Counted from the first letter of the stretch, positions 33,524 to 42,428 are shown. The stretch: DNA of 64,000 nucleotides from Rhizobium ecuadorense (GCF_001187535.1 NZ_LFIO01001267.1:1-64000), one strand, 5' to 3'. The notes: generated from the sequence alone by a model not told the origin. Translations and numbers: made by a program.

Positions 33524-34064
33524 GATCTTCTTCGCCATCCTGACCGGGCTTTTCGGCGCAGCGCTGCTGCACCTCGTCATCATCCTGTCGCTGCCGCATT
33601 TCACCGGCAGGGATGCAGCGACCCGGGTGGCGGCGGAGGGCGACCTCAACAATTTCACTCTGCTCGGCGGCCAGTATGACGAGGCAGGCCTTGCCAATGG
33701 CGACCCCTTCGTGCGCACCGCCGTCTGCTCCTTCAACGTCGATGACGCGCCGGTGCATTTCACCGCCAAGGGCAATGTGCCGTTCTGGTCGATCGCGATC
33801 TACGACAGCGCCTCGAACGAGGTCTTCAGCATGAACGACCGGACCTCGGTCGGCGGCGCGCTCGACGTCGTGGCCGGCGGGCCGATCCAGCTGACCGACC
33901 TGCGCAAGAACCTGCCGCAGGAATTGCAGCAGGCGATCCTGGTGGAGATGGCGCGGCCGGACGGTTATGCCGTGCTGCGGACGCTGGCGCCGCAGGCAAG
34001 TTTTGACGACGCGGCGCGAAACTTCCTGACGGAAGCCGGCTGCGAGCAATTCAGCGCCCGCTGA
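33516..34064 (+). CDS. DUF1254-domain membrane protein
   Basis: 182 residues with an N-terminal membrane helix (MLRIFFAILTGLFGAALLHLVIIL) and a DUF1254 domain: PFVRTAVCSFNVDDAPVHFTAKGNVPFWSIAIYD (about 69-102). The conserved aromatic and Asp residues of the family are present. Overlaps DUF1214 by 8 bases, so the two are translated together and probably form a heteromeric envelope complex equivalent to the fused DUF1254-DUF1214 proteins of other bacteria. Function unknown. Confidence 0.85.
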   Translation: MLRIFFAILTGLFGAALLHLVIILSLPHFTGRDAATRVAAEGDLNNFTLLGGQYDEAGLANGDPFVRTAVCSFNVDDAPVHFTAKGNVPFWSIAIYDSASNEVFSMNDRTSVGGALDVVAGGPIQLTDLRKNLPQELQQAILVEMARPDGYAVLRTLAPQASFDDAARNFLTEAGCEQFSAR

Positions 34065-34077
34065 AGTTGAACGGACG

Positions 34078-34245
34078 TTACTTCTTGTTGACGCGCGGCG
34101 CCGGCGCCGGGCCATGTCTAGGGCTCTCGGCCAGCCGTTCGTAGCGGACGCCGGTGAACCAGAGGATCTTGGCTTCGCGGGGCTCTTTGTCCGGGCGGCG
34201 CGGCGCCCGCGGCTGCCGATCCGCCAATGCGACTACTATTGCCAT
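34078..34245 (-). CDS. Small conserved hypothetical protein, 55 residues
   Basis: 55 residues from the ATG at 34245, with GGAG 7 bases upstream; the frame extends to 34440 but has no binding site there. The product starts with a short hydrophobic stretch (MAIVVALADRQ), then a basic Pro/Arg-rich segment, and carries the motif ILWFTGVRYERL (about 31-42), which I associate with a family of small rhizobial proteins of unknown role. Convergent with the DUF1254 gene, 13-base gap. Confidence 0.65.
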   Translation of the reverse strand: MAIVVALADRQPRAPRRPDKEPREAKILWFTGVRYERLAESPRHGPAPAPRVNKK

Positions 34246-34784
34246 TCTCGTCTCCATGCACTGCCCGAGACGGATGAACTTGCGATGGATTTCACCCTGC
34301 CCGCCAAAGTGCGAGCCGGCGCGTCCTGCGGTGGCGGAGTGACCGGACCGAGGGCATTCGCGCCTTTCCCACGGCACCTGATTGAAATACCGTGACCAGG
34401 AGTTTCTACGATCCAAACACTCAAATCGCGTCGTTCCCATCCGAATTGAGACAGATGACAGTTAACAGTTTACTAATATTCGGCGAAAGCCAAACATAGT
34501 TCACGTCACTTCTTCTGTAACGCGCAACGAGTTGATTTGGTTTCACGCCGCCCGCTCAAAGCGCCGACCGTGTATCGATGTATAAACTTAGAAACAATTC
34601 ATAGGGTTGGCATGAATGCTGCAAGCCTACTCACGGGCAAAGCGGCGATGTTGCAAAAATGCTTCATGAAAATATTTAATTGCGGCGACCTCGGATGCGC
34701 GTATGGTTGCTCCAGTCGATCACCTATTTCCGGCCCCGATCGATTGCGGATATGCACGCTTTCGCCGGAATGCGGAGGCTAGCG
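34246..34784. other. Intergenic region, no gene seen
   Basis: 539 bases between two divergent small genes. AT-rich around 34440-34500. A near-CtrA site (TTAA-N7-CTAA) lies at 34462-34476. No tRNA, recognised sRNA or strong terminator was found. Open frames here (for example the extension of the 55-residue gene and the frame from 34680) lack ribosome binding sites. Confidence 0.5.
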
Positions 34785-34991
34785 ATGTCTTTGCTGGTGA
34801 ATTCATATTTCTCGCCTGACGATCTCGACGTGCTGCGCGGCGCGCTCGATGCGTGGTGCGCGGAACGGCGCGTCGACATCAAAAGCGTCGAGGCGCAGTA
34901 TGCGGCATCCGCAGCACTCGACCTCTATCAAGCCGGCCACGACAGCCGCGAAAAACTGCTGGACGCACTGCGCGATCGCAAGGCCGCCTGA
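34785..34991 (+). CDS. Small conserved hypothetical protein, 68 residues
   Basis: 68 residues from the ATG at 34785, which has GGAGG at 34774-34778. The core SPDDLDVLRGALDAWCAERRVDIKS...YAASAALDLYQAGHDSREKLLDAL (about 10-63) follows the pattern of the 98-residue protein at 23760, and the N-terminal DDLD.L.G.LD block is nearly the same. Two helices with an Ala/Leu face are predicted by eye; no membrane segment. Function unknown. The longer frame from 34680 lacks a binding site. Confidence 0.75.
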   Translation: MSLLVNSYFSPDDLDVLRGALDAWCAERRVDIKSVEAQYAASAALDLYQAGHDSREKLLDALRDRKAA

Positions 34992-35304
34992 ACTTTTCCC
35001 CCATCGCGCCAGCAATGTGCAATCGTTGCAGTGGCCCCTTCAAACCAGGCTTTTAATATGCCGGCTCATCATCTGGCGACACGCTCCGCGTGTACATTTC
35101 TGTTACATTTTAATAAAATCTTCAGCATGCATTAACCCTGTCGGTGTAGGATTTGTTCATAACCCATGTGGCCCGGCATGCGTTCCGCCAGCGCATATCG
35201 GCCCGTGGATCCCCTTGGTTCGGCGTTTTCGGGGTGTTCTTGTGCGTGACCGGTTTCGAGACCTAGAGGGCCCATTGGCCGTCAGGAAAAAGGACGTGGT
35301 ATTG
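34992..35304. other. Upstream region of DUF2336, no gene seen
   Basis: 313 bases; the first part is AT-rich (TTTTAATAAAATC near 35110) and could hold the DUF2336 promoter. The DUF2336 frame is open across the second part but no credible start codon is seen before 35302-35305. No repeat or RNA gene recognised. Confidence 0.45.
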
Positions 35305-36291
35305 ATGGCGACCGTCAGCAGTTTCGAGAACCTGTCTCATCCGACACGGTCCGAACTGCGCCAATTTGCCGAGCTTTTCATGCCGCTCTTCCAGGCATCC
35401 TCCGACGAGGCCAAACGCCAGGCGGTCGCGGCACTCTCCCAATGCGAAAACATGCCGGCGGCCGTGGCGCTGTTCATCGGCAACCAGCCGATCGAGATCG
35501 CCGCCCCTTTTCTTGCCGCCTCCAAGGCAATCGCCGACGAGACGCTGATCACCATCGCGCGCATGCAGGGTGCAGCGCATGTCAAAGCGATCGTCAGCCG
35601 CGATTCACTCTCCCCGAAGGTCATCGATGCGCTGGTGGCGCTGCGCCAGAGCCAGCCGCGGCCGGCGGCCGCATCGGCGCCTATGACGGAATCACAGACG
35701 GTGCCGCTTTCACCGGCGCCTGGTGAAACCAACGAGGCGGATGCGCTGCAGGAACAGCGGGTTGCCAATGAGGAGGCGTTGCGCGAGCGTATTCTCGGTC
35801 TCGCCGGTCATCTCGGCCGGGCCGACGATGACAGGCTCGGCCTGCGTACGCTCACCGACATTCAGGAAGCGCTGCTGGTGCGTTTCGCCCGCTCGCGCGA
35901 GGCGATACATTTCGCAACCGCGCTTGCCGATGCGCTGTCGGCCAGCCGCTGGCTTGCCGAGCGCATCATGCTCGATCTTTCCGGCCAGCAGCTCGCAACG
36001 ACGCTGACGAGCCTCGGCATGGGCTTTCTCGACGCCGTTTTCGTGCTGGAAAAGCTCTATCCGCATCTTGCCGAACAGCAGCACAATGTCACGCGCGGCT
36101 GGATGGTGCTTGATGCGCTCGATCCGGAAGAATGCCACGAACGGGTGGAAGCCTGGCGGCGCGCCGATCGCTACACCTACAAGCCCGAGGTGGCCAATGC
36201 GCCCGCGCTACAGGAAACGGCGAACCACCGCTTCCTCAATCAGGCGCCGGCGCAGCGCGACATGCGCATCCTGGGGCGGCGATCCCGCTGA
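35305..36291 (+). CDS. DUF2336 protein
   Basis: 328 residues, no signal peptide or membrane segment. Repeated helical units (LTRSEL-like: SFENLSHPTRSELRQFAELFMPLFQASSDEAKRQAVAALSQ; later ERILGLAGHLGRADDDRLGLRTLTDIQEALLVRFARSREAIHFATALADALSAS) fit the HEAT-like alpha-solenoid of DUF2336, a family known mainly from alphaproteobacteria, with no established role. The ATG at 35305 has AAGGA 11 bases upstream; a TTG at 35302 is possible. A preceding gap of 313 bases suggests its own promoter. Confidence 0.85.
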   Translation: MATVSSFENLSHPTRSELRQFAELFMPLFQASSDEAKRQAVAALSQCENMPAAVALFIGNQPIEIAAPFLAASKAIADETLITIARMQGAAHVKAIVSRDSLSPKVIDALVALRQSQPRPAAASAPMTESQTVPLSPAPGETNEADALQEQRVANEEALRERILGLAGHLGRADDDRLGLRTLTDIQEALLVRFARSREAIHFATALADALSASRWLAERIMLDLSGQQLATTLTSLGMGFLDAVFVLEKLYPHLAEQQHNVTRGWMVLDALDPEECHERVEAWRRADRYTYKPEVANAPALQETANHRFLNQAPAQRDMRILGRRSR

Positions 36292-36312
36292 GATCAGGAG
36301 CGCCGCCGGCCC

Positions 36313-36657
36313 TCAGCCATCCCGCGCAAGCGGGATCATGTCTCCCAGTTCCTCCGCCTCGAGCTCGACGATCCAGAGATCGGGGTCGAATCGGCGTTCA
36401 CGCTCCAGCATGGCGCGCACTGCTTCCGGCTCGCTGCGCAACAGGCGGATTTCGAACAGACGGCTGCCCACCTCCCCCTCGCCGAAGGCGGTCTGCGGCG
36501 CCGGCGCGTAGAGGGTTTCCAGGCCGTCGCGAAAATGCTGGCGGATGAAGACCGCCCCCGCCTCCTCCGCCCCCTTCTTCTCGACGGCGGCGAAATCGCC
36601 GCTGGCGAAGACGCGGCGCAGCAGGGCGGAAACGAAGATATCGGCGCGTAATCTCAT
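36313..36657 (-). CDS. DUF1491 protein
   Basis: 114 residues from the ATG at 36657 (MRLRADIFVSALLRRVFASGDFAAVEKKGAEEAGAVFIRQ), the typical DUF1491 opening. The C-terminal part LERERRFDPDLWIVELEAEE carries the conserved acidic/aromatic stretch of the family. Found in alphaproteobacteria, function unknown. The upstream frame extends to 36702 without support. It lies 61 bases downstream of the chemoreceptor gene on the same strand and may be co-transcribed with it. Confidence 0.85.
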   Translation of the reverse strand: MRLRADIFVSALLRRVFASGDFAAVEKKGAEEAGAVFIRQHFRDGLETLYAPAPQTAFGEGEVGSRLFEIRLLRSEPEAVRAMLERERRFDPDLWIVELEAEELGDMIPLARDG

Positions 36658-36718
36658 CGGCGCGGTATAGACCGGGCTGCCGTCGGCGGCAATGCGGCGC
36701 AAACATTGCCCCGGGCAA

Positions 36719-38164
36719 TCAGACCTTGACGGCCAGCCGCACCCCTCCCCAATGCCGTCCGCGGACGGTGATCGGAGCGGAAATATCCTTCATCATCACG
36801 AAATTGCCGCCGCCCATGTCGCGCCGATAGGTCTGGACGAGGAAGGGCGCGGTGCTGCGGCCGGCGGCAAGGCCGACGCGATCGGCGAAGATGCGGCGAT
36901 TGCGGCAATTGGCGGTGTTCCAGACGACGTCGCCGGGTCGTTGCCGCTGCGAGAATTTCCGGTTGTGGGTGGGGAGGTAGCCGTTTTCGTCGATCGCCGC
37001 GCAGAAGGCGATGCGCTCGTCCGCGGCTGCCGCGGGTTCCTGGATCGGCGGCAGCAGGCGGTCGGTGAGCTCGGTAAAGGCCGCCATCATCTGGGCCGGA
37101 TCGGAGCCCGGTATCGGCCGATAGCGCCGGTCGAACAAAGCATCGAGACCGATCTGCCCCTCGGCGACGGCCCGTTCGAAGGCGCCGGAAATCTGCCCTG
37201 CTACCGATTGCGCTTGCTCGATCCAACGGCTGTCGGCGGTCTTGACGCCGGCGCTCGCCGTCAGCTGGATCAGCGTTTCGGAAAGGCCGACGACGCTGTC
37301 GACACGTTTGGCCGCCTGCTGCAGGGCGACATTCGAGCCGGTGACCTCGGCCGACATCTCGCCGAGTTTTTCGACGAAGCCGGCGCATTGCTGGTCGACC
37401 GCCTCGGTGGTGTTGGCCATGACCGTCGAACTGTCGAGGATGCGGGTGATGACATGTTCCATGCTTTCGAAGGCCCCGCGCATCGCCTCCGACTTGTCGC
37501 GCACGCCGCCGGCACTATCGCGCGCATCGCTGCCGACGGCCGATAGCCGGTCGATCTTCACCCGCAGTTCGTCCAGCGTCTGCTGGATCGAGCCCGTCGC
37601 CTTGGACGTCTGCAGCGACAGCGCCCGGACCTCGGCAGCGACGACCGCGAAGCCCTTACCCGCATCGCCGGCGCGTGCCGCCTCGATCGCGGCGTTCAAG
37701 GCCAGCAGGTTGGTCTGGCGGGCGATGATGCTGATCTCCTCGGCGATACCGTCGACATCGGCAAGCGACTTGGAGAATCCGGCAATCTCGGTGCCGATCT
37801 CTTCAGAGGACCGAACCATGTGGCCGATTTCGGCGACCGAGCCCGTCAGGCGGTCGGCCGATTCTTTCAGCATATGGCGGGCCTCGGCCGCCGTGCGGTC
37901 GGTCTCCCGCAGCGACATAGCGACCGAGCGGTTGGTCTCGGCAATCGACAGTGCGGTGCGGGTGACATGATCGAAGGCGGAGGCATGCCGGGCCGACATC
38001 GCCGCCATGTCCTGGATCGCGCCAGCGATATCGACGAGATCGATGCCAAGGGTGGAAGCCTCTTCGGCAAGCCGCATCAGGATGTGGCGTAGCGCCGCCT
38101 GATCAGTGCCTTCCGCTTCCGCCGGATCTCCGGCCAGATCGTCTATCCCTTTCAGCGCATGCAT
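36719..38164 (-). CDS. Soluble methyl-accepting chemotaxis protein with C-terminal sensor domain
   Basis: 481 residues without any hydrophobic membrane segment. The MCP signalling hairpin is at about residues 140-185 ([40 protein letters not shown]). After it the protein continues with about 140 residues ending in [22 protein letters not shown], a strand pattern seen in Cache/PAS-type ligand domains. So the sensor lies after, not before, the signalling part, as in cytosolic receptors that report an internal signal to CheA/CheW. The ATG at 38164 has GGGGGAG upstream. No che genes are nearby. Ligand unknown. Confidence 0.85.
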   Translation of the reverse strand: MHALKGIDDLAGDPAEAEGTDQAALRHILMRLAEEASTLGIDLVDIAGAIQDMAAMSARHASAFDHVTRTALSIAETNRSVAMSLRETDRTAAEARHMLKESADRLTGSVAEIGHMVRSSEEIGTEIAGFSKSLADVDGIAEEISIIARQTNLLALNAAIEAARAGDAGKGFAVVAAEVRALSLQTSKATGSIQQTLDELRVKIDRLSAVGSDARDSAGGVRDKSEAMRGAFESMEHVITRILDSSTVMANTTEAVDQQCAGFVEKLGEMSAEVTGSNVALQQAAKRVDSVVGLSETLIQLTASAGVKTADSRWIEQAQSVAGQISGAFERAVAEGQIGLDALFDRRYRPIPGSDPAQMMAAFTELTDRLLPPIQEPAAAADERIAFCAAIDENGYLPTHNRKFSQRQRPGDVVWNTANCRNRRIFADRVGLAAGRSTAPFLVQTYRRDMGGGNFVMMKDISAPITVRGRHWGGVRLAVKV

Positions 38165-38273
38165 GACCGACGCTCCCCCGTCCCAATCGGAAAAGCTTCG
38201 GGCAACATGGTTAACAACTTGCAAACAGCAGCCGCACCTTAGACTTAGGTTGCAGGGCAAAGCCGCGGTATTG

Positions 38274-39197
38274 CTAAATTGCGCCGATTTCCTTGAGCTT
38301 TTTCAGCACCGCCTGGGTCGGCTCGCCGTTTTCGGGCAGGTTGTAGTGCTTCTGGAAATGGCGGATGGCCGCGCGGGTCTGCTCGCCGGCGACGCCGTCG
38401 ACGCCGACATTGGCATAGGCCATGTTGGAAAGGCCCTTCTGGATCTTCAGCACCAGGTCGACATTGGTGATTTCGCTCGATGGTACCTGCTTTGCGGCCG
38501 AAGGAGCGGTTTTCACCGACTTTTCGGCGCTGCGGATCGCCGCGGCCACCGGGTCTTCGGCCGCCGCCTTCGAGCTCACATCCTCGGGCGGCCTTTCCAC
38601 GGGCACGGTCGAAGGGCCTGATGCATCCGTCTGCAGCGCCGCCAGCACCTCCGGCGTCGGATCGCCGGTCTGGGCCATGCCGACGGTTTCCTCGTAGAAG
38701 AGGATGGCCGCACTGGTGCGTGGGCCGATGACGCCGTCGGGTATGCCATTATAGAGGCCGCGGCGCACCAGCTGCTGCTGGATGTCCATGACGAGCTGGC
38801 TCGGCTGCTGACCGGGCGCGGCAGGCGCCGGCGTCGCGTTGGTGGTGGTCGCGGCATCCTCCGGCCGTTCGATGCGGAAGGTGGTGACGTCGCCCTGCTG
38901 CTCCTCGGCCGGGCGGCGGGCGCCGAGCACATTGGGAGACTGCGGATCGCGGGTGCGGAAAATCGGGTGCGGATGCAGGCCTGGCTGATACCAGAGCGCG
39001 TTGGCGGCGACGAAGGAGAAGATGACGACGAAGGTGATCGTGCCGCCGGCAACCGACGGATTACGGCCGATGACGCCGCCGAGCACCGATGCGCCCTGCA
39101 GGCTAAGGCCGCCGAGCGCCGCCGCACCCGACATCAGGAGGCCCGGCTGCTGCCGTCCCCTTTTTCCCTTAGGCGATTTTCGCTTGCGCGCGGCCAT
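38274..39197 (-). CDS. Membrane protein with two peptidoglycan-binding domains
   Basis: 307 residues. Basic cytosolic start ([17 protein letters not shown]), one transmembrane helix (about 52-70: [20 protein letters not shown]), then two PG_binding_1 domains: [37 protein letters not shown] (about 131-168) and [37 protein letters not shown] (about 249-286), separated by an Ala/Pro/Ser-rich linker. It probably anchors a complex to the cell wall from the inner membrane. The start lies 29 bases inside the end of the kinase gene (39169-40710), so translation is likely coupled to it. Confidence 0.88.
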   Translation of the reverse strand: MAARKRKSPKGKRGRQQPGLLMSGAAALGGLSLQGASVLGGVIGRNPSVAGGTITFVVIFSFVAANALWYQPGLHPHPIFRTRDPQSPNVLGARRPAEEQQGDVTTFRIERPEDAATTTNATPAPAAPGQQPSQLVMDIQQQLVRRGLYNGIPDGVIGPRTSAAILFYEETVGMAQTGDPTPEVLAALQTDASGPSTVPVERPPEDVSSKAAAEDPVAAAIRSAEKSVKTAPSAAKQVPSSEITNVDLVLKIQKGLSNMAYANVGVDGVAGEQTRAAIRHFQKHYNLPENGEPTQAVLKKLKEIGAI

Positions 39198-40710
39198 CGA
39201 AACGCCCCTCCCCCAATTCTGCACCTGCATTGACCGCGCCCTTCAGCCGCGGCGGGAACTCGACAGTCGCACCATGACCGGCGTCTTCGGCGCATACGGC
39301 ACCCGAGCCGTCCACCGCGATCTCGATGGTGATGATCGTGCCTTCGCCGGGCTGGCTGGCGATGGCGAAATGCCCGCCATGCAGCGCCACCAGCCCCTTG
39401 ACCAGGGAAAGACCAAGGCCGGTGCCTTCAAAGCGGCGGGTATAATCGTTCTGGATCTGGACGAAGGGCTGGCCGAGCAATGCCAGCTTGTCGGCCGCAA
39501 TACCGATGCCGGTATCGCTGACCGTCAGCTTGAGGATGCCGTCGCGCGCCGCCGCATCGACCGAGACGACGCCGCCGGCCTCGGTGAATTTTATGGCATT
39601 GCCGACGAGATTGATGAGGATCTGCTGGATGGCGCGCTGATCGGCGACGATCTCACCGAGGCCGCGCTGGATCCGGCTCGTCAGCGTCAGGCCCTTGGTC
39701 TTGGCCTGCAAAGCCAGCATCGATTCGCAGGATTTGACCGAGCTTGATATATCGAAAGCTTCGAGGATCAGCTCGTAACGGCCGGCTTCGATCTTGCTCA
39801 TGTCGAGCATGGTGTTGACGACGGACAAGAGATGCGCGCCGGATTCGCGGACTAGGCCGACATATTCGCGCTGGCGGTCGTTTTCGAACTTGCCGAAATA
39901 TTCACCGATCAGGATGTCGGAAAAACCGAGAATGGCGTTCAGCGGCGTGCGCAGCTCGTGGCTGACGGCGGCGAGGAAGCGCGATTTGGCGTCGTTTGCC
40001 GATTCGGCATCGGCGACGCGATTCTGGGCTTCGGCCCGCAGTTGCTGCTCGACGGAGACATCGCGCAGCTGGGCAATGACGGCGGCAAGCTCGCCGTCGG
40101 CGTCGCGCCGGGCCGTCATGTCCATTCTGAGATAAGCGAACTGGCGCTGATCGCGCGCGACCGAGGGGCGGTCGATGCGCAGATCGACGCACTCGGCATC
40201 CTCGCCCCGGCGCAGACTATCGAGCGCCTGCAGGAAAAGGATGCGGTCGGAGACATGCACCTGCTCCAGGAACCCCCTGCCCTTGGGATCGCGCATCCAG
40301 GCGAGAAAATCGCGGCGGTCGCGGCCGCCGATCGTGGCCACACTGCCATGCGGGTCGAGGAAGAAGACCAGGCCCGGCGTGGCGGCAAGGAAAAAATCCT
40401 CGGCCGACTGCGTCGCGATGCCGGCCGACGAACCCTGACGGGCGAGCGCGATGCTACCGACGGCGGAAAAGAGAAAGGCGGCGCAGACCATGGCGACACC
40501 CGCCGGCAAGGCGACGGCCGGACTGGTGACCGCCGAAAGGCCGATGGGCGCAGCAATAAGAGCGGCCGACGAGAACAGCACGAGGCGGCGCAGGATCGCG
40601 AGCTCACGCTGGCGCACGGCTTCGCCGCCGCCCGTCCGGGAGAGCCAGCTTGTCGCCGCCCGGTCTACGAGCGCCGTCACCCAGCCGCCAATGTTACTCA
40701 ATACTCGCAC
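39169..40710 (-). CDS. divJ: Membrane sensor histidine kinase, DivJ-like
   Basis: About 513 residues from the GTG at 40710 (a TTG at 40725 is also possible; both have weak ribosome binding sites). Two hydrophobic segments at about 45-85, a PAS-like region (FFLDPHGSVATIGGRDRRDFLAWMRDP, then FAYLRMDMTARRDADGELAAVIAQLRDVS), the H-box FLAAVSHELRTPLNAILGFSDIL, and HATPase motifs NLVGNAIKF, VSDTGIGIAADK and FEGTGLGLSLVKG. This layout and its place near DUF5330, sufE and rosR, close to the S. meliloti divJ-mucR order as I remember it, support DivJ, the kinase that controls CtrA through DivK. Not confirmed by alignment. Confidence 0.7.
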   Translation of the reverse strand: MRVLSNIGGWVTALVDRAATSWLSRTGGGEAVRQRELAILRRLVLFSSAALIAAPIGLSAVTSPAVALPAGVAMVCAAFLFSAVGSIALARQGSSAGIATQSAEDFFLAATPGLVFFLDPHGSVATIGGRDRRDFLAWMRDPKGRGFLEQVHVSDRILFLQALDSLRRGEDAECVDLRIDRPSVARDQRQFAYLRMDMTARRDADGELAAVIAQLRDVSVEQQLRAEAQNRVADAESANDAKSRFLAAVSHELRTPLNAILGFSDILIGEYFGKFENDRQREYVGLVRESGAHLLSVVNTMLDMSKIEAGRYELILEAFDISSSVKSCESMLALQAKTKGLTLTSRIQRGLGEIVADQRAIQQILINLVGNAIKFTEAGGVVSVDAAARDGILKLTVSDTGIGIAADKLALLGQPFVQIQNDYTRRFEGTGLGLSLVKGLVALHGGHFAIASQPGEGTIITIEIAVDGSGAVCAEDAGHGATVEFPPRLKGAVNAGAELGEGRFDGRAQAKIA

Positions 40711-41162
40711 GCAATACCCGCCCAAAAAGGCTGTCTGTCGATCCGGACAATAGGCCCCGGCGGCTTAAAGAAAGGATAAGGCAAAAGCGCTGTTCACAGC
40801 CGGAAAGGGCCGAAAATCCCGTTTTGAAGCATCCGGAAGCCTCTTTGCCTTTTGTGGTTAATAGCGGGTAAGCGACGGATATTCCTCATATTTCAGCATT
40901 GCGTTAACTCCTGTGGCAAGGCGAGCCGGCAAAAGCCCTGCAATTGCAAGCAGGTGCTGCCCTGATGCTTAACGGCGATCGCTCGCATTCGACTAAAACG
41001 CCCGTCAAATACCGTTCGCTAAAATTTGAACTAAATTTGCCGCAAATGCGCGTGAGTTTCGAAAAGCGGCATTCGCAACTTGGCGGTAGGGTGAAATGAC
41101 ACCGGACAACCGGCCTGATTCGGCGACAAGAACCGGACGGGAAAACAGGATGGGCAACGACA
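40711..41162. other. Divergent intergenic region between the DivJ-like and DUF5330 genes
   Basis: 452 bases with no gene. It contains several TTAA elements (for example near 40857 and 40911) but no intact TTAA-N7-TTAA site, and the short palindrome GCAATTGC near 40940. Promoters of the two divergent genes must lie here. No repeat family member recognised. Confidence 0.45.
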
Positions 41163-41657
41163 ATGTGGTTTCTGATCAAAGGATCCTTCTGGTTTGGCCT
41201 TGTGCTCGTGCTTCTTTCCGTCTTCAGCACGGAGAGTTCCGACAAGCTCGCCGGCGGCCCGCAATTGCAGCTTTCCGACGCGTTTACGGCGGTAAGCGGC
41301 GCCTATGACTATCTCACCGGCATGTGCTCCGAAAAGCCCGAGGTCTGCGCCAAGGGCGCCGAAACCGTCACCGCGCTCGGCTACCGGGCCCGCGAAGGCG
41401 CCCGCGTCGCCTATGAACTGCTCGACAGCCAGTTCAAGGACGAGGCTCCGGCGACTGCAAGGCATGCCGAACCGCAGACGCCGGTGGCTCTTGCCATGCC
41501 TTCGCTGGCAGCGCCCGCCATCCAGGAAAAGATGCGCGAAGCAAAGGCCGCGCTGAACCAGCCGATGCCTTACCGCCCGCCGGTCGAGGATGACGCCTCC
41601 GCCGAGACTGTTGTCACCGGCGCGATCCCGCTGCCGACGCCGAAGCCGGCAATCTGA
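41163..41657 (+). CDS. DUF5330-like membrane-anchored protein
   Basis: 164 residues: an N-terminal signal/anchor (MWFLIKGSFWFGLVLVLLSVFS) and a short helical domain with DAFTAVSGAYDYLTGMCSEKPEVCAKGAETVTALGYRAREGARVAYELL (about 39-88; two Cys), typical of DUF5330. A Pro/Ala-rich tail follows (PLPTPKP). The family is restricted to alphaproteobacteria and has no known role; envelope location is inferred. A strong terminator at 41745-41782 ends the transcript about 90 bases downstream. Confidence 0.8.
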   Translation: MWFLIKGSFWFGLVLVLLSVFSTESSDKLAGGPQLQLSDAFTAVSGAYDYLTGMCSEKPEVCAKGAETVTALGYRAREGARVAYELLDSQFKDEAPATARHAEPQTPVALAMPSLAAPAIQEKMREAKAALNQPMPYRPPVEDDASAETVVTGAIPLPTPKPAI

Positions 41658-41744
41658 ATTTTCCGACCTTGCATCGGTGGTCCGCATGACGCGGAAATGC
41701 CCCATGCCTGACGTGCCTGCCCTGTTTAATTCAGCATGTTGCTG

Positions 41745-41782
41745 CGCCGTGAGGATGCCCATCCCTCACGGCGTTTCTTTTT
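41745..41782 (+). terminator. Rho-independent terminator after DUF5330
   Basis: A perfect 10-base stem CGCCGTGAGG/CCTCACGGCG (41745-41754 and 41764-41773) with a 9-base loop, followed by TTTCTTTTT (41774-41782). It ends the DUF5330 transcript and sits next to a palindromic repeat. Confidence 0.9.
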
Positions 41783-41840
41783 AATGCATGTCATCAGGAA
41801 GTGTGCCGCGGTTGCGGGATAACGACCTGCATAAAACAAA
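41781..41840. repeat. Rhizobial palindromic intergenic repeat, copy 2
   Basis: About 60 bases nearly the same as the reverse complement of 61-120, sharing TTAATGCATGTC, GGAAGTGTGC and GGGATAACGAC blocks. It is followed by a perfect hairpin CGTCGCAT/ATGCGACG (41852-41859 and 41872-41879) and then by a related palindrome (41926-41985). Together these fill the 348 bases between DUF5330 and sufE; no gene is present in them. Confidence 0.85.
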
Positions 41841-41925
41841 GAAACCAAGCCCGTCGCATGAATCCTGTTCGATGCGACGCGCTTTAACGGTTCAAATCCG
41901 CCGGTCTTTCACCTATATGCAGTTT

Positions 41926-41985
41926 AGAGCTTTTCCTGGCGCATTCCGGACGCAAAACCGCTGTGCACTTTTGCGGGAAGTGCTT
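41926..41985. repeat. Related palindromic repeat upstream of sufE
   Basis: Hairpin arms CGCAAAA (41951-41957) and TTTTGCG (41969-41975) around the core AACCGCTGTGCACTT (41956-41970), which is the loop core of copies at 88-102 and 8834-8848. Ends about 20 bases before the sufE start, so the sufE promoter may lie in the repeat or just after it. Confidence 0.7.
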
Positions 41986-42005
41986 TAATAGTGAAAGGCT
42001 TTTCC

Positions 42006-42428
42006 ATGGCATCCCTCGACCAGATCATCGACGACTTCGCCTTCCTGGACGATTGGGAAGATCGCTACCGCTATGTCATCGAACTCGGCAAGGCGCTGCC
42101 CGACCTGGCCGAGGAGAAGCGCACCACGGAAAACAAGGTGATGGGCTGCGCCAGCCAGGTCTGGCTGGTGACGCATACGACAGGCAATCCCGACAATCCG
42201 GTGATGAGCTTCGAGGGTGATTCCGACGCCCATATCGTGCGCGGCCTCGTCGCCATCGTGCTTGCCACCTATTCCGGCAAGACGGCGTCCGAGATCGCCG
42301 GGCTCGATGCCTTCGAGATTTTCTCGAAGATCGGCCTGGTGGAAAACCTGTCATCGCAGCGTTCGAACGGATTGCGGTCGATGGTCAACAGGATCCGGGA
42401 AGAAGCAAAGGTCCGCGCCACAGCCTGA
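42006..42428 (+). CDS. sufE: SufE-family sulfur acceptor protein
   Basis: 140 residues from the ATG at 42006, with AAAGG about 9 bases upstream. SufE accepts sulfur from the cysteine desulfurase SufS on a conserved Cys, here Cys48 in ENKVMGCASQVWL, and passes it to the Fe-S assembly scaffold. The N-terminal helix LDQIIDDFAFLDDWEDRYRYVIELGKALP and the C-terminal part QRSNGLRSMVNRIREEA are typical. No other suf genes are in the window; in rhizobia this sufE copy is a stand-alone gene beside rosR/mucR. Confidence 0.93.
   Translation: MASLDQIIDDFAFLDDWEDRYRYVIELGKALPDLAEEKRTTENKVMGCASQVWLVTHTTGNPDNPVMSFEGDSDAHIVRGLVAIVLATYSGKTASEIAGLDAFEIFSKIGLVENLSSQRSNGLRSMVNRIREEAKVRATA

Noticed and set aside
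41888-41899. GGTTCAAATCC resembles a tRNA T-loop
   Set aside because: Only 3 base pairs can form in the supposed T-stem, and no D-arm, anticodon arm or acceptor stem surrounds it. It is part of a repeat-rich intergenic region.
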